Shown here: in pieces, positions 23,801 through 36,512 of the stretch | How positions within the stretch are numbered: the stretch's first letter is position 1 | Layout: the number at the start of each line of letters is the position of its first letter | From: Penicillium oxalicum | Taxonomy: Eukaryota; Ascomycota; Eurotiomycetes; Eurotiales; Aspergillaceae | Assembly: GCF_001723175.1 (NCBI RefSeq) | Contig: NC_064655.1 | Span: forward strand, 2,294,001-2,358,000 | Reading direction: 5' to 3' | DNA: 64,000 bases | Translations under genes and position numbers: made by a program | Notes under the pieces: model-generated | Seen by the model: only the letters and a program-made list of their open reading frames with translations | The model's database searches: none | Told to the model about the DNA's origin: nothing

Positions 23801-26024
23801 TCATATCATCTCTCCGTCAAGTCGGGTGTACACTGGTGGGTGTTATTGCCACGACACTGTTCGCTTTGCATGGCCCAAACTGCCTATTTGGGAATGCTGT
23901 TCTGGGTGTTCGCCCTCACCCCTTTTGGTGGGTGTGGTACTCCATTATGCTCCGACGAGGGCCGCTGGAGTCCAACTAGTTAGGCTCCACTGATCTTCCG
24001 TTCCGACCGTCCTACCCGTCTTTTGTCCATGGAATTCTTTTTTTTTAATTTTTGTTTATTTCCCATTTCCTTCCTTGGGTTTCACGATGGCCCGGTACTG
24101 AATACAGAAGTGCCCGAAAGAAAAATCACCCACTGTTGGAATTCGGGGAATTACAAAATGGAGTCAGTGGTCGGCCAAGTCCGGATCATAGATTGCATTT
24201 GACTACATGGGTGGTGGGGAGTTGTAGATTGCCACTGTCAGATTTTTTTTCTGCCTCTCTGCTGCTAGCCCGATTGCCATGATCCACAGACCCTACTGAC
24301 GTGCTTATTGCTTACAGTATGGTACTGTGGGTAGGAGTGCTTTTCGACGGCCAGTGTCGATTGACCGAACCCCGATCACCAGAGCTCGGCCGGGCACGAC
24401 GAAACTCTTGGCCCTGATCCACGGGGGTGACGAGGATGTGATCTTGTGTCGTCAAACCAACGTAGACGCGGCAGTAGGATATTAACCCAGTTTACATGCT
24501 CGGCGAGCTTGAACTGAAGATGGCCGGCTTACAATCAGCTTACGTTTGAGGGATGCGCCAGAACCCGGATGACTTCCGCAGCACAGCCAAACGAAGGTCC
24601 CTACGATGGGTATTCTGACCTACCCGACTCCACGTTTAGTACTTGCGACTTAGAACTTGACCCTCCATGATCCGACCTGAGCTGTATCCATGTCCTGTTG
24701 CCGACGATGATACTATTACCAGACGGCTCTGGGGGGCCCGTTTTTCAGTCGACATCCATTCCCCGTGGTCAGGCAGTCCAATTTAGTCCGCATTCTGCTG
24801 TGGCCTTTTTCCCGTTTCAGGCTTCATGGTTATCTTGATTGCCCGCCCCGTCGTTTCTCTCGATCCATGGTCCAACATGCACCCATGCATTCCGTGTCTG
24901 TACGGCATACAAGTACTGCAGACTTTGTGTGTACATCCTTGGCGACCCGCTCGTCAGAGACCGAGCAGCGTGGAGATCATGGGACGTGACGATCTTGCCA
25001 TGTCAACCGAGGCGCACTCAGTTCCCGGCCACATCCAATCACGATCCGTCCGATGGACCCTCATGCGACGCTCATTCGAAGAGCGACAGCGTCGACGTGG
25101 CAGTAAAAGCTGCACTGGCAGGATATCCCAACGCACAGGCAGGAGGGGTAGAGAGCCGGGCTACTCATCAGCAAGACTCACCTCGGACCATTCCATTGCC
25201 ATCAGAGAGGGGGAGAGAGAGTACAACTCCAAGGCATGTACAATGTACACCAATAAAAAGTTGAGTACTGCAGTACTACGGGCACTACGGTACTACGATA
25301 CTACGTGGATACTGAGTGGTGGACACCGGACCTTGCACAATTGAACTAGATCGTGGAGACTGGGACACTCAAGATACAACCATACTCACGATTCGACGGA
25401 GCAAAGGAAGTCTTCCGAATCAAAGTGCTTGTTCAAAATAAATTGAGGAAAAAGAGAAAGGGAGAGAGAAAAGAGTGACAAGCCCATGCTTTCCACTCAG
25501 TGTTTTGGCTTATGAGCACTACAGTCACAGCTGCGGACCCGAAAGGCTTTTCCCAAAGAGGCATCGTCCAGGCGCCTCTCCACTCAACTCGTGCAGGGCC
25601 CAGCCTTTCCATTCGCTCCACTCGGACAAGATCCTGATCGTGTCGAGACCCTCCCGAGAGGATCGGAGCCCTCTTGGGAATGGGCTGACTCGCACCGTCG
25701 GCTGGGCTGCTGGGCGCCAGCCCACTTGGGGCCATCCCAAAATCCCCTAGCGCCAAATCGCACGCTCACCGCTGCTTTGTGCCCCCCACCGCCTCACTGC
25801 TTTCTACTTTTCCTCCCATTCCCCCCCCCCCTCACGGCTTACGGCTTTGTGTACAACGCACTGCCCTCTGAAGAAGGCTCTCTCACCCTAGTTGGGACTC
25901 TTCCCTTCTTCTCTAACATCCCCTCCGTACCACTATACACCTCTCGTGTCAAACCAAAAAAGAAAAGTGGTGATGGTAAATTGGACTATCACAATCAACC
26001 CGAGTTCCATCTTTCTTCATCATC
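20822..26024. other. Long divergent intergenic region, no gene recognised
   Basis: About 5 kb between the divergent farnesyltransferase and Zn2Cys6 genes. Open frames of up to about 190 codons occur on both strands but show no domains, and they often overlap one another in opposite strands. A 14-bp palindrome with ACTACG repeats lies at 25264-25307. The 300 bases before 26025 are pyrimidine-rich and look like a long promoter plus 5' leader, common for fungal developmental regulators. Confidence 0.5.
25264..25307. repeat. Palindrome plus ACTACG direct repeats
   Basis: AGTACTGCAGTACT is a perfect 14-bp palindrome at 25264-25277. It is followed at once by repeated ACTACG words with 2-4 nt spacers to about 25307. 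It lies about 720 bp upstream of the Zn2Cys6 gene start; function unknown. Confidence 0.6.
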
Positions 26025-28469
26025 ATGTCAAATATCGATATAGGAAGTGACGGCCTCATGGTAGATTACGATTCGAGAGCTTATCTTCCACAATCATGGC
26101 CCGTCCCCCTCGACCAGAACCCCTCGCGCCCGGAGGATGCCCATGATCTGTCGCCGCTGCAAACAAGCGGTCACCCTCTGGAACAGTCGGTGGCCCAAGA
26201 TCCCAACCTGATGGTCGACTGGCACTACCATCAACAACTACAGCAAACCCCTCACCATCACTCACAATTATCTTACTCGCCCGAGGATCCTTCCACGGCG
26301 CCGCAATTCACAGCCGCCAGCTATGCCATGGCCATCCAGTCGTCGCCGGTGGATCTCATGTCCGCCGGGCCTCCAGGGCAAGTGAGTAGTGCCTTGCTCG
26401 ACCCGTCTTCCTATCATCTGCCCATGTCCGCCCCCGTCGACATGGTGCCCTTCACCTATCACGACTTTCAGGCCGATCTGATGACGTTCAATGGATTATC
26501 CGACGTGGCCCCCTACGGAGCCCCGCACCCGCTGCTGGAGAGCAGTTCCCCCACGGACACTTATCTCGAGGTGCGCTCGCTCTCGAGTAGTGATAATGGT
26601 TGGAGTACCGTGGACCACCGTCGATCTTTGGACTTTGGATTTCCCGAGCAAAACTTCTTTGTCAACCCTACGCAGACCCTACACGACCGCAGTCTCTCCG
26701 AATCCTCCTACTCGGGCTCGTACGGCAGCTTCATCGACATCGCCAACCCCATCAGCTCACCCGGCTCGGACGGTCACATCGACTACCCCTACCACCAGAG
26801 CGCCGGCCTCAGCCTAGCCACGTCTCCGATCAGCACCTCCATGGTTCGCCGAGTCACCGAGGATTACTCCTCTCCCATGGCGGGCTCCGGCACGGGGTCC
26901 CGGTCTCCGTCGGCCGTCAGCCCAACCGCCATGGTTCGCCCGACCCCGGTTCCCGTCCCCATCAAGAAGTCGACCTCGCCGACTCGCTCGTCCGGTTCAC
27001 AGGCATCTGCATCACCGCCCAGCCGGAAACCGTCGCGGAAGAGCCCCATCGCCGCCAAGACGGCCGAGACCAAGGTGCGCAAGCAGTCACAAAACGGCAA
27101 GCCGGAGACCGAGAAGCGTATCGGCAAGCGCAAGGGACCCCTCAAGCCCGACCAGCGGAAACAGGCCAGTGAGATTCGCAAGCTCCGGGCCTGTCTGCGC
27201 TGCAAGTTCCTCAAGAAGACCTGCGACAAAGGTGAACCCTGCGCAGGTTGTCAACCGTCCCATGCCCGGTTGTGGCAAGTGCCTTGCACCCGCATCGACA
27301 TCAAGGAGATTGGCTACTTTATGAAGGATTGGAAAGCGGACTATGAACGACACGTCACCATGGCCTTCTCGGTCGGCAATATCAAGGGATTCTCGGATCA
27401 AGAACGGACTTTGTACATTACTCACGGATATGGGCAGATCTTGCCGATCGCCGCGCGGGAGGTCTTTGTGCGGGATGAGCAGTGTTTCAGGATGGATTGG
27501 GTCGAGTCCATGAATCGCGAACCGACAGCGTATGAGGTCGAGACGGCCAAGCTCTCTGCCGGCATGGAAGGAATTTCCCATGCGATGCTGTCCGACTATC
27601 TGGACCGCCATATTGACGGGAACGGGACGTTTGAGAAGTTTGTCGATGACTACTTCGAGGGCACCCCGTTCTTGACTCAGATGCTCAAGACCGCTTTCCG
27701 CTACTACTACCGCACCAAGCTTCCCGTCATCCGCAAGGCCCTCAAGCTGATCATTGCCTACAATCTGACCCTTCACGTCACCATGGTAGAGGGTCTGGGC
27801 GACGAGGCCGATTTCACCGGTCGCATCAATCAGCCGGGTTCGAAATTCCGCGGTAAGACGATGGCTCCCGTCATGATCAACTTCCAGATCAAATGTGCCA
27901 TGGCGAGCATGTGGCGTGAACTGCAAAAGGATGTCCTGGAGGAGTTGTCGGCCCTGTACTCGAGTGTCTATAGTGGAGAGAAGCTGAAGAACTGGCCAAC
28001 CATTTTCATGTTGGCCTCGATCCTCTTGGCGGTCTGGGAAGAGATGCAGTTCGATTCCCACTACCGCACACCCGACCCAGCTGCCGTGGACAAATTCTGC
28101 ACGGACATGGAAACCACCCCCGTTGGGGTGATTGTCGGTCTGTTCCAGGCAATCTCCCAAAAGTTGCCCCCCTTTACCGAATGGGACTCGCAAAAGCACC
28201 ATCACCTTCTCTTTTCCAATCCCGATGTCTGCAGCACCATGACTGAGGTGCGCCAACACGTCGAGCAGCATGGTAAGCACTCCTCTCGATCCTCATTTCC
28301 CTTTCCCCCTTCCCCCTCTTCTTTGATTGGAATCCCAAGACTCACGCGTGATTTTATCTTCCCTACAGAAAGCTACCTTCGCAGCCGCACAGGCACCAAA
28401 TTTAACCATCACGACTTTGACTCCTTGTCGAATAAGTTCGTCTCGCGCCTCGTGATTCGTGCCAACTAG
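26025..28469 (+). CDS. Zn2Cys6 transcription factor with a central zinc cluster
   Basis: Exons 26025-28272 and 28369-28469 give 782 aa. The first 380 residues are a low-complexity Ser/Pro/His/Gln-rich, probably disordered activation region. A basic Lys/Arg/Ser stretch precedes a binuclear cluster at about 390-419 with spacing C-x2-C-x6-C-x5-C-x2-C-x11-C (ACLRCKFLKKTC, then CAGC). The last loop (11 residues) is longer than usual. The C-terminal half is helical and globular (FVRDEQCFRMDWVES, MWRELQKDVLEELSALYSS, LPPFTEWD) without an obvious standard fungal-TF middle domain. It should act as a nuclear DNA-binding regulator; targets cannot be inferred. Start is the ATG in catcATGtca. The intron is 96 nt, a multiple of three with no stop, so retention would insert 32 residues near the C-terminus. 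Confidence 0.85.
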   Translation: MSNIDIGSDGLMVDYDSRAYLPQSWPVPLDQNPSRPEDAHDLSPLQTSGHPLEQSVAQDPNLMVDWHYHQQLQQTPHHHSQLSYSPEDPSTAPQFTAASYAMAIQSSPVDLMSAGPPGQVSSALLDPSSYHLPMSAPVDMVPFTYHDFQADLMTFNGLSDVAPYGAPHPLLESSSPTDTYLEVRSLSSSDNGWSTVDHRRSLDFGFPEQNFFVNPTQTLHDRSLSESSYSGSYGSFIDIANPISSPGSDGHIDYPYHQSAGLSLATSPISTSMVRRVTEDYSSPMAGSGTGSRSPSAVSPTAMVRPTPVPVPIKKSTSPTRSSGSQASASPPSRKPSRKSPIAAKTAETKVRKQSQNGKPETEKRIGKRKGPLKPDQRKQASEIRKLRACLRCKFLKKTCDKGEPCAGCQPSHARLWQVPCTRIDIKEIGYFMKDWKADYERHVTMAFSVGNIKGFSDQERTLYITHGYGQILPIAAREVFVRDEQCFRMDWVESMNREPTAYEVETAKLSAGMEGISHAMLSDYLDRHIDGNGTFEKFVDDYFEGTPFLTQMLKTAFRYYYRTKLPVIRKALKLIIAYNLTLHVTMVEGLGDEADFTGRINQPGSKFRGKTMAPVMINFQIKCAMASMWRELQKDVLEELSALYSSVYSGEKLKNWPTIFMLASILLAVWEEMQFDSHYRTPDPAAVDKFCTDMETTPVGVIVGLFQAISQKLPPFTEWDSQKHHHLLFSNPDVCSTMTEVRQHVEQHGKHSSRSSFPFPPSPSSLIGIPRLTRDFIFPTESYLRSRTGTKFNHHDFDSLSNKFVSRLVIRAN

Positions 28470-29110
28470 ACACAACTTGTTTTACCTGTTCTTTCGTCCC
28501 TTCCTTTTGACACATATTGTTCCAACGAATGACGCACGCATGCACATGACGAGCACACGACCTCTGCATTTTACGTTGCTGCTCTCCTCTCAGCGAACCT
28601 GTTGCCTTTTTACAGTTTGCTCTTTGATTCGCCCCCTTACCTCGTCACGACTTGGATGACTCCCACGCAACAAACGTCCACTCCCCTTCGAAACATTACG
28701 CTAGTCGTGATCGATGCGCAAGCGCGTCCTTCTTCCCACTCTTTTATAACGAACCTTGACGATCGTGTCTGATCTGAAAATTGTCTTTTTTATTCTTTCT
28801 TTTTCTTTGGATCGCATGTGGATCTTTTCTGATCATTTTCAGCTTATACGAGCGAGTCGATTTACCTGTACCTGTCGGCAGGTTGATAGGTCTTTGCATT
28901 TTTGTTACTTTTTTTTGGATTATCAATGTCGAGCTTCTGGGCAAGTCTCCATATCGCGTTTTGATTTCTATCCTGATTTGCGTGTTCTCTGTGTCTTTGG
29001 TGTAAGTTTTCTCGCATACTAGCTCTCTCACCGTGGTGAACGAGAATTACGAACGTTATGAACCGTGTACGGCCGATTGTCTGTTACTCGTGTGTCTGTT
29101 CTTGAAACTT

Positions 29111-29159
<49 letters not shown>

Positions 29160-31515
29160 TGATCTTTGATTAGCCTTGAGCTTCTGTTATCTGGTGTATT
29201 GATGGGCTGGCACTTTGATGGCCTTCCGTTCTTACCACGTGGCTCTCGACCTGGCCGGTCTTGGGCCCGTGACCATGAGACCGGCGAAACGACGAGTGTT
29301 CAGCGCACGGCCATCTGGATCTGATCTTGATACCTTGTTTGATTTGTTTTGATTTCTCCGTCGCTGTCCTTTGCCGTCTGGAGGAGGGCCAAGCAGGCTT
29401 CTACGAGGGGACGGGAGAGATTGTCATATTTGATACTTTCCAGAACGAAATGCCCACCTTCTGTTGATTGTTCGATTGAGCACGTAGATACGTACTGTCT
29501 CTCGCGGAAAGAAATGTTCCGTGTAGTCGGTTGCAGGTGGTCGACATATTCTATCGACGTTCCTTTTCAGTCACGATCAAGCACCTCCAGTAGGTACCTG
29601 AGGGGTGAGATGTTCCCGTGATTCCACTGAACAGAGACCGTTGTCAGCTCATTGGATGTGTGGTAATGGTGCGGTAAGGCAAATTCTAACAAGTCCGTTA
29701 CCATTCCCACCCTTTGTATCTAATCCGGAATCGATTGAAAGATTATGGTAGTGGTCAGTCCAAGTCGACCTCGCGGTATGTCCGGGCGCTCTGTGACGCC
29801 AAGAGTATTTGTTCATTTTCCCTTTCGACTCTTCCACCATCTTGAAAGCGTCAGCCTCTCACGCCGCGCACAAGGTCCCCCCCCCCCCCCTCCCCCTCCC
29901 TCTTTCCGCTATAGCGCACCAGTTGGGTTAGGTTGGATCGGGTGGGTCTAAGGTAGATGAAGACAGTGACAAGAGCTCGAGGAAATAGTGCTCCACTCTT
30001 GATGGTAATCAGATCAGACAACGGACACTCCCTTCGACATGGCTTGCCTTTCAGAAGGGTAGTTCTGTCTAGAGCACAACACTAATCATAAAAGCGCCAG
30101 CTCTTCATTCCTCACCGAACTCAAAAAGTGGTTTTTTCCAGTGTGGCTGCAACCATTGTCCCGAGGCATGTGTTGATACCGGCCCGATGCCGGAAACGGG
30201 GATCAGCTGATTCACATCACATGACAGTGGCTAAGTATAGAATTCCGGGGGGTCGCAGGGCAGTTCTGACTTTTGAGTGACCGATCGAGTCGATGATGTG
30301 AAAGGTAACAGTCGTTACAGTACGAAAGCCCAGTGGTCAGGCAAGGGCCGGAATTGAATGGACGGGATGGACGGTTATCTGATGAGTCATCTGTCACAGA
30401 TTGTATGGGAGGTGTATTCATTGCATGTGGAGCTCAATACGATGATGGCGCTAATCAGGCTCCAGCTGATCATCGGCCCACCCCCTCTTTTTTCACGATA
30501 AGCCTCTCCTCTCCCACGTCATCATTTTTGAGGCGTGCACCACATCCCGTCCCAGGAGGAGATGGAACAAGTTCCATGACAAAACTTTCCCTTCCCCCGT
30601 AGACGTTGCCCGACCAGGGTAAGATGAGTGCAGAATCAGACAGTATCGGAGATTCAGGAACGGGCGAGATTCGGCTCCTGACATGTTTGATTTGTCTTCG
30701 ATCGCCACTTCGGGTCTTGTATGTAGTACGTGCCCCGTGCTTTTGTGCCACGGCGTGGTCAGGTACTAGAGAGACTGCACAGCCTGGTGAGGCAGGAACA
30801 TTTCGAACACTTTTTATGGAGAACCAAGTTTTGGGCACGATCTCGTTAGTTTGCAAGGTGGCGTCTCTATCTCCATGGCGGCAGGCCCGTCTTGACCCTG
30901 ACTTGCCAGTCGTCCGATCCCGAGACCCGTCAGGTATGCTCCCTGATTTGACTCACATTCGGTCGTTCGGCATTCTTTCAACCTTGTGGGCACTTTACGC
31001 AGGGGAAAGAAATCATTCGTGGAGAACTTGCTAAGTGGCTACTACCACGATTGTAGAGGGTAGAGACCAGAGACCCGAGACTAGAGATACCGCTGCCGTT
31101 GATTAGCGGATTCGGGTTGTTGGTTCCTAGACGAGACTGCGGCGTGAACCTTGTTTTTTTTTCTCTCGCCATAGGTATGCCTGATCTTTCCGTCCTTTTG
31201 GTTCTTCCAGGACTGTAGCTACCGCTAGTTTGTCCTCCTGCCGTGTTGGGTGGTCGTTGGCCCAGCCCCCGTTCGTTTGTTCTAGTATCTTCGCGCCGCG
31301 GCGTCATGCCTTTCTGACTAAGGCGCTTCGCCCCCTCATCTCATCGCGCTTCCCTACTTAAACCTCACCCCCTCTCCATCTCTTACCTTCGCAAACTCCC
31401 TTTTCCACACTCTTCTCGCTACCCATCTCTTTCTCTTGAGGTCATCTTGAACGTCTCTCCAATCTGACCATCAACATCTCGCTTCTACACATTCATTCTT
31501 ACGACTGCCGTCACC
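28470..31515. other. Intergenic region upstream of polyubiquitin
   Basis: About 3 kb with no recognised gene. It holds a CT microsatellite near 29116-29152 and a C14 run at 29877-29890. The last 180 bases (about 31330-31510) are strongly pyrimidine-rich, which is common in promoters and leaders of highly expressed fungal genes such as ubiquitin. Confidence 0.55.
29116..29152. repeat. (CT)n microsatellite
   Basis: About 18 CT units in non-coding sequence between the Zn2Cys6 gene and polyubiquitin. Confidence 0.9.
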
Positions 31516-32645
<1,130 letters not shown>

Positions 32646-33411
32646 ATCAACAATCAACTGTTGATGCTGTCCCGGGTCCTCTCCTTTTCTTTTCTACGTA
32701 TTCACGATGTTTCTCCCATTGCGACTGGTTCTTGATGAACCCTCCATGGCGTTGGTCGGTTTTGAGGCCGAGGTCTCACTCTTGATACTTTTTTTACTTT
32801 TAAATGGCGATACCTTCGGGCATTTTCTATCCTTATCTCTGAATACACACAGGCAATCTGCCTTTTTAGCTGCCGTGCCATACTCTCAGAACCACGTAGT
32901 ACTCCTTGTCGAGCGGACTTTGACTGTAGCACTGTACATATCTGTGTAATGGAACCGTGCGTGCCCTTGCGTGTCTGCATATGGTCTTTTTGACGTATTT
33001 GCTTTTGAGCAGATCAGGTCTCCCCAAGCATGTGGCCATCTCCAAGACAGGCGTAAACTGATAGTCAGGGGATGGTTTGGTGATCTCTACTATCAGTTTA
33101 CGCCTGTCTTGATCAGTCGACGGATCGCCCCTCGTTGCCACCGATCGAGATACCCAGCCTCAGGCATGATTTTCAAGCGGTCCGACAGCTGCCCCCGAGA
33201 TCCGGGGATGATTATGTCATCACATGGACTGGCCGGGTTCAAGTTCTTATCGGTGACCTCAGAGCTTACTATCGGCGCACATGTCGCGCACCGGCGCAGA
33301 GTCACCGATTGCGGGCAAAAGTGACCTGATCAAGACGCTCCCACGATTCTTCACTCACCCGGGGGTCTCCCTGAATTTGCTCCAGAACTATGTGAGCATT
33401 GTTTGCCCGGG
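32646..33411. other. Intergenic region with a perfect hairpin
   Basis: Carries the 3' end of polyubiquitin and the promoter of the RING gene. It contains a long inverted repeat (separate entry). No gene is recognised. Confidence 0.6.
33043..33111. repeat. 23-bp perfect inverted repeat with 23-nt loop
   Basis: The left arm 33043-33065 and right arm 33089-33111 are exact reverse complements over 23 bases, separated by 23 nt (33066-33088). The pairing stops sharply on both sides. No transposase frame or target-site duplication was found next to it. In RNA this would form a stable hairpin from either strand. Confidence 0.9.
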
Positions 33412-35854
33412 ATGCCCGCATATTTCTACCATCTCAGTGTCGAAGTCCTCTATGATTCTTCTTCCTCTCTCGCACTAGATTCGATCTGCGAAGCTCTGCT
33501 ACCATTTCAACGGCGAGACCGCGTGTCATCGTCTGCGTGTTCTGGTAGTGGTGGTAGTGGCGCCAACAACCACCATTATCAGAATAGTGCTTTTCCACCC
33601 CCTGCAAACGTGTCTTCAGGAAAGGCAATCTTCACTACGACTCTCGATAGACGACCCCCATCAACCTCTTCTACCTCCCTGGCCACTACCGAACCTGCCG
33701 TTTCATCGAATCGCTCTATTCGACAGTCATCGCCCGCGCCAGCTTTTCAAAAAGGGTACCACTCCGTATCGCTCAACCGTCCCACTGACCTTGATACCGA
33801 CGCTCGCACTGGTCCGATCCTCGTGGATTGCATTGATATGGTCGCGCCGGATGACGGGCCGGGGAAGCGTAATCCCAGAGGTGGGAGTGCCGCTGCGCCA
33901 GGAAAGGAGGGTCAACGCTCAGGATTCACGGTGAATGCGGACAATCTCGTCGCGGCGGGCATTGGAACCGACATCCTCGGCGGATTGCGCACAAAGGGCC
34001 GATATATCCCCCTCGATCGGGAGATTCAGGAGAGCATCTGGGGGATTGTGCATTTGTACCGTGATGTGGAAGAGACTCCTCATCTGGTGGGCAATGGGGA
34101 TGATTATCCCACATATTTGAAGGGCTCGGCGGCGGCGGCGCGACATCCTGCAGATCAGCAGGATGGCGGGACGAGTCTGTCGGGGGGTGGGAAATCCTCT
34201 GGCGGTTACAGCGCGGCGGGTGGTTCATCGGTTGAGAGGACTGGCTCGGCTGGGAAGAAGATGGCGCAGGATGAGAGCTGCTCGACATTGTGCATACTGG
34301 CAGTGCCGAGTTATCTGTCGCCGCCGGACTTTTTGGGGTTTGTCGGGCAGAGGACGATGGATGATGTGAGTCACTTTCGGATGATACGCACGCCACGGGC
34401 CAATCGATATATGGTCTTGATGAAGTTTCGGGGTGCGAAGAGGGCCCAGGAGTGGCAGAGGGAATGGAATGGGAAGGTATTCAATAGCATGGAGGTAAGG
34501 GAATTTCACCTGTGCGAATCAGAGATCGATATGAGTTCACGTGGGAGTGCGTGTTGTGATTTGTTTTATCCTTTCTTGGTCGGAGACGATACAGTTGCTA
34601 ATCACGGAAATTAATATCGAACAGCCCGAGACATGCCATGTCGTCTTCGTCAAGTCGGTTGAGATTCAAGTTGTTGAACCCGATTCGTCGTCTGTATACT
34701 CATCTGTCGAAGCGGGCATTCATCCACCACCGCTAAAACATACCCCATCCTCCGCTGCACAAGCCACGCTCTCGACAAAACCTCTCGCTCCTCCTACACC
34801 CGCTTTGATTGAACTTCCCACCTGTCCTGTATGTCTCGAGCGTATGGATGAGACCACCGGTCTTCTCACCATCATCTGCCAACACGTTTTCCACTGCACA
34901 TGCCTCCAAAAATGGAAAGGCAGCGGATGCCCAGTCTGTCGATACACGCAAGACGATTTTCGTAGAGGTTCCACCGCCGCGACAGGCGACGAGGAACCCG
35001 CTGAGTGCAGCGTCTGCCACACAGAGGATAATCTCTGGGCGTGTCTCATCTGTGGCTCCGTCGGCTGTGGTCGTTACGATGGCGCCCACGCCTTTGATCA
35101 CTGGAAGCAAACCTCGCACGCCTTCGCCATAGATCTCCATTCCCAGCGCGTATGGGACTATGTCGGTGACGCTTACGTCCACCGAATCATCCAGAGCAAG
35201 ACAGACGGCAAGCTCGTCGAGCTGCCCGCCGCCGACCACTCCGCACTCGATCCACCCGACTGGGCCGACGCGGTGCCGCGCGAGAAACTGGAGAACATGA
35301 GCGTGGAATACACCCACCTCCTCACTTCCCAACTGGAAAGTCAGCGCGCATACTTTGAGGAAATCGTCGAACGAGCCGCAGACAAGGCCTCTCAAGCCAG
35401 CGCTGCCGCCACCGCCGCCGAGAATGCAGCTAGTGCAGCGACAGCTCGACTGGCCGAGCTGCAGACCCAATTCGACGCCCTCTCCTCCGAGTCGCTACCG
35501 AGCATGGAGCGCGAACGATCCCGTCTGGAAAAACGCGCGGAGAAATTTGAATCCCTTGCGCGTCGCTTGGAAAAGGATTACCGTGAAGAAAAGACGATGA
35601 ATTCCAGCCTGATGGAGAAACTGGACCATGTGTCGGGGGAGAACCTGTCTCTGAAGGGTGAAATTGAAACCTTGAAGGCGGAGATTTTGGATCTGCAGGA
35701 GCAGAATCGCGATTTGACCTTTTTCATCAGTGGGAGTCAGAAATTGCAAGGGGCGGGCGAGGATATTGAGCAGGGAACAGTTAGTGTGCCTGATCCTCCT
35801 CCGGGTACGGAATCGGGGAAGAAGAAGAGGAATCGAGGGAAGGGGAGGAGATGA
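33412..35854 (+). CDS. etp1: BRAP2/Etp1-type RING and ZnF-UBP E3 ubiquitin ligase
   Basis: Exons 33412-34494 and 34625-35854 give 770 aa. The N-terminal MPAYFYHLSVEV is followed by a Ser-rich linker and the BRAP2 RRM-like region (STLCILAVPSYLSPPDFLGF through ANRYMVLMKFRG, PETCHVVFVKSVEIQ) interrupted by the intron. A RING-H2 finger spans about 428-466 (CPVCLERM, CQHVFHCTCLQKW, CPVC). A ZnF-UBP ubiquitin-binding finger begins at about 489 (CSVCHTEDNLWACLICG, HAFDHWKQTSHAFAID). A long coiled coil and a Lys/Arg-rich tail (GKKKRNRGKGRR) finish the protein. The family acts as cytosolic E3 ligases; the yeast member Etp1 affects ethanol tolerance and BRAP2 affects Ras/MAPK signalling. The start at 33412 is an ATG; an upstream TTG in frame is not used. 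Confidence 0.93.
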
Positions 35855-36512
35855 GTAGTTGATGTCATTGGGGATATGGAGTATGGATTACTTGCAATGT
35901 TGCATACAACTACTTTGTCTAACGGATTCCTTTACTAGGTAGTGTCGTGTAGGTCTGACTCGTCGATCGGAATTAGCTGCAGGTGGGGAGAGGTCCAGCC
36001 CTGAATGCGTTTATGGGTCCCTGATTCTCATCAATGTGATAAGAGGCTTGATATTAAAGTGTCTCATATGGCTGAATGAACAAATCAATAGTGGAAATCG
36101 TCGTGATCGATCTAATTGATCCAAGGCAGTTCTTCCATGCGTGAGGTATTCGGCTTGGACGAGTCGTCGAGTAGATTCATCCTATAATAATACCTGTGTG
36201 ACTACGTAGTATAACCTCCCCCCTAGTGACGGGGGGCTGCTTGAGCTTTGAGGCGACAGTAAGACTTCCGCCTACCGAATCATCACAGACATTCATTACT
36301 ACAGGATGACGAGTGTTGTCAAAGGTCATTCGACTAGAAGTGTAAATTCCTCAGGAGCTAATTATGACGTGTTTCCTATTCCAACAATCGAGGTTCGTTC
36401 TCCCCGCAAAAAAAAAAGGCCAATACCATATGTATACAGAATATCAAGTGTCACTATGATGAATCATACAGAACAAAGTCTACTCTACAAAAAAAAATGA
36501 GAAATTCCCAAA
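35855..36512. other. Convergent 3' intergenic region
   Basis: AT-richer sequence holding the 3' ends of the RING gene and Coq3. No gene is seen. Confidence 0.6.

Noticed and set aside
27087..28280. 397-codon open frame on the minus strand
   Set aside because: It lies antisense inside the Zn2Cys6 gene, whose frame, zinc motif and splice sites are convincing. The antisense frame has no recognisable motif.
34733..35470. 245-codon minus-strand open frame
   Set aside because: Shadow of the BRAP2-like gene exon 2, which has clear RING and ZnF-UBP motifs.
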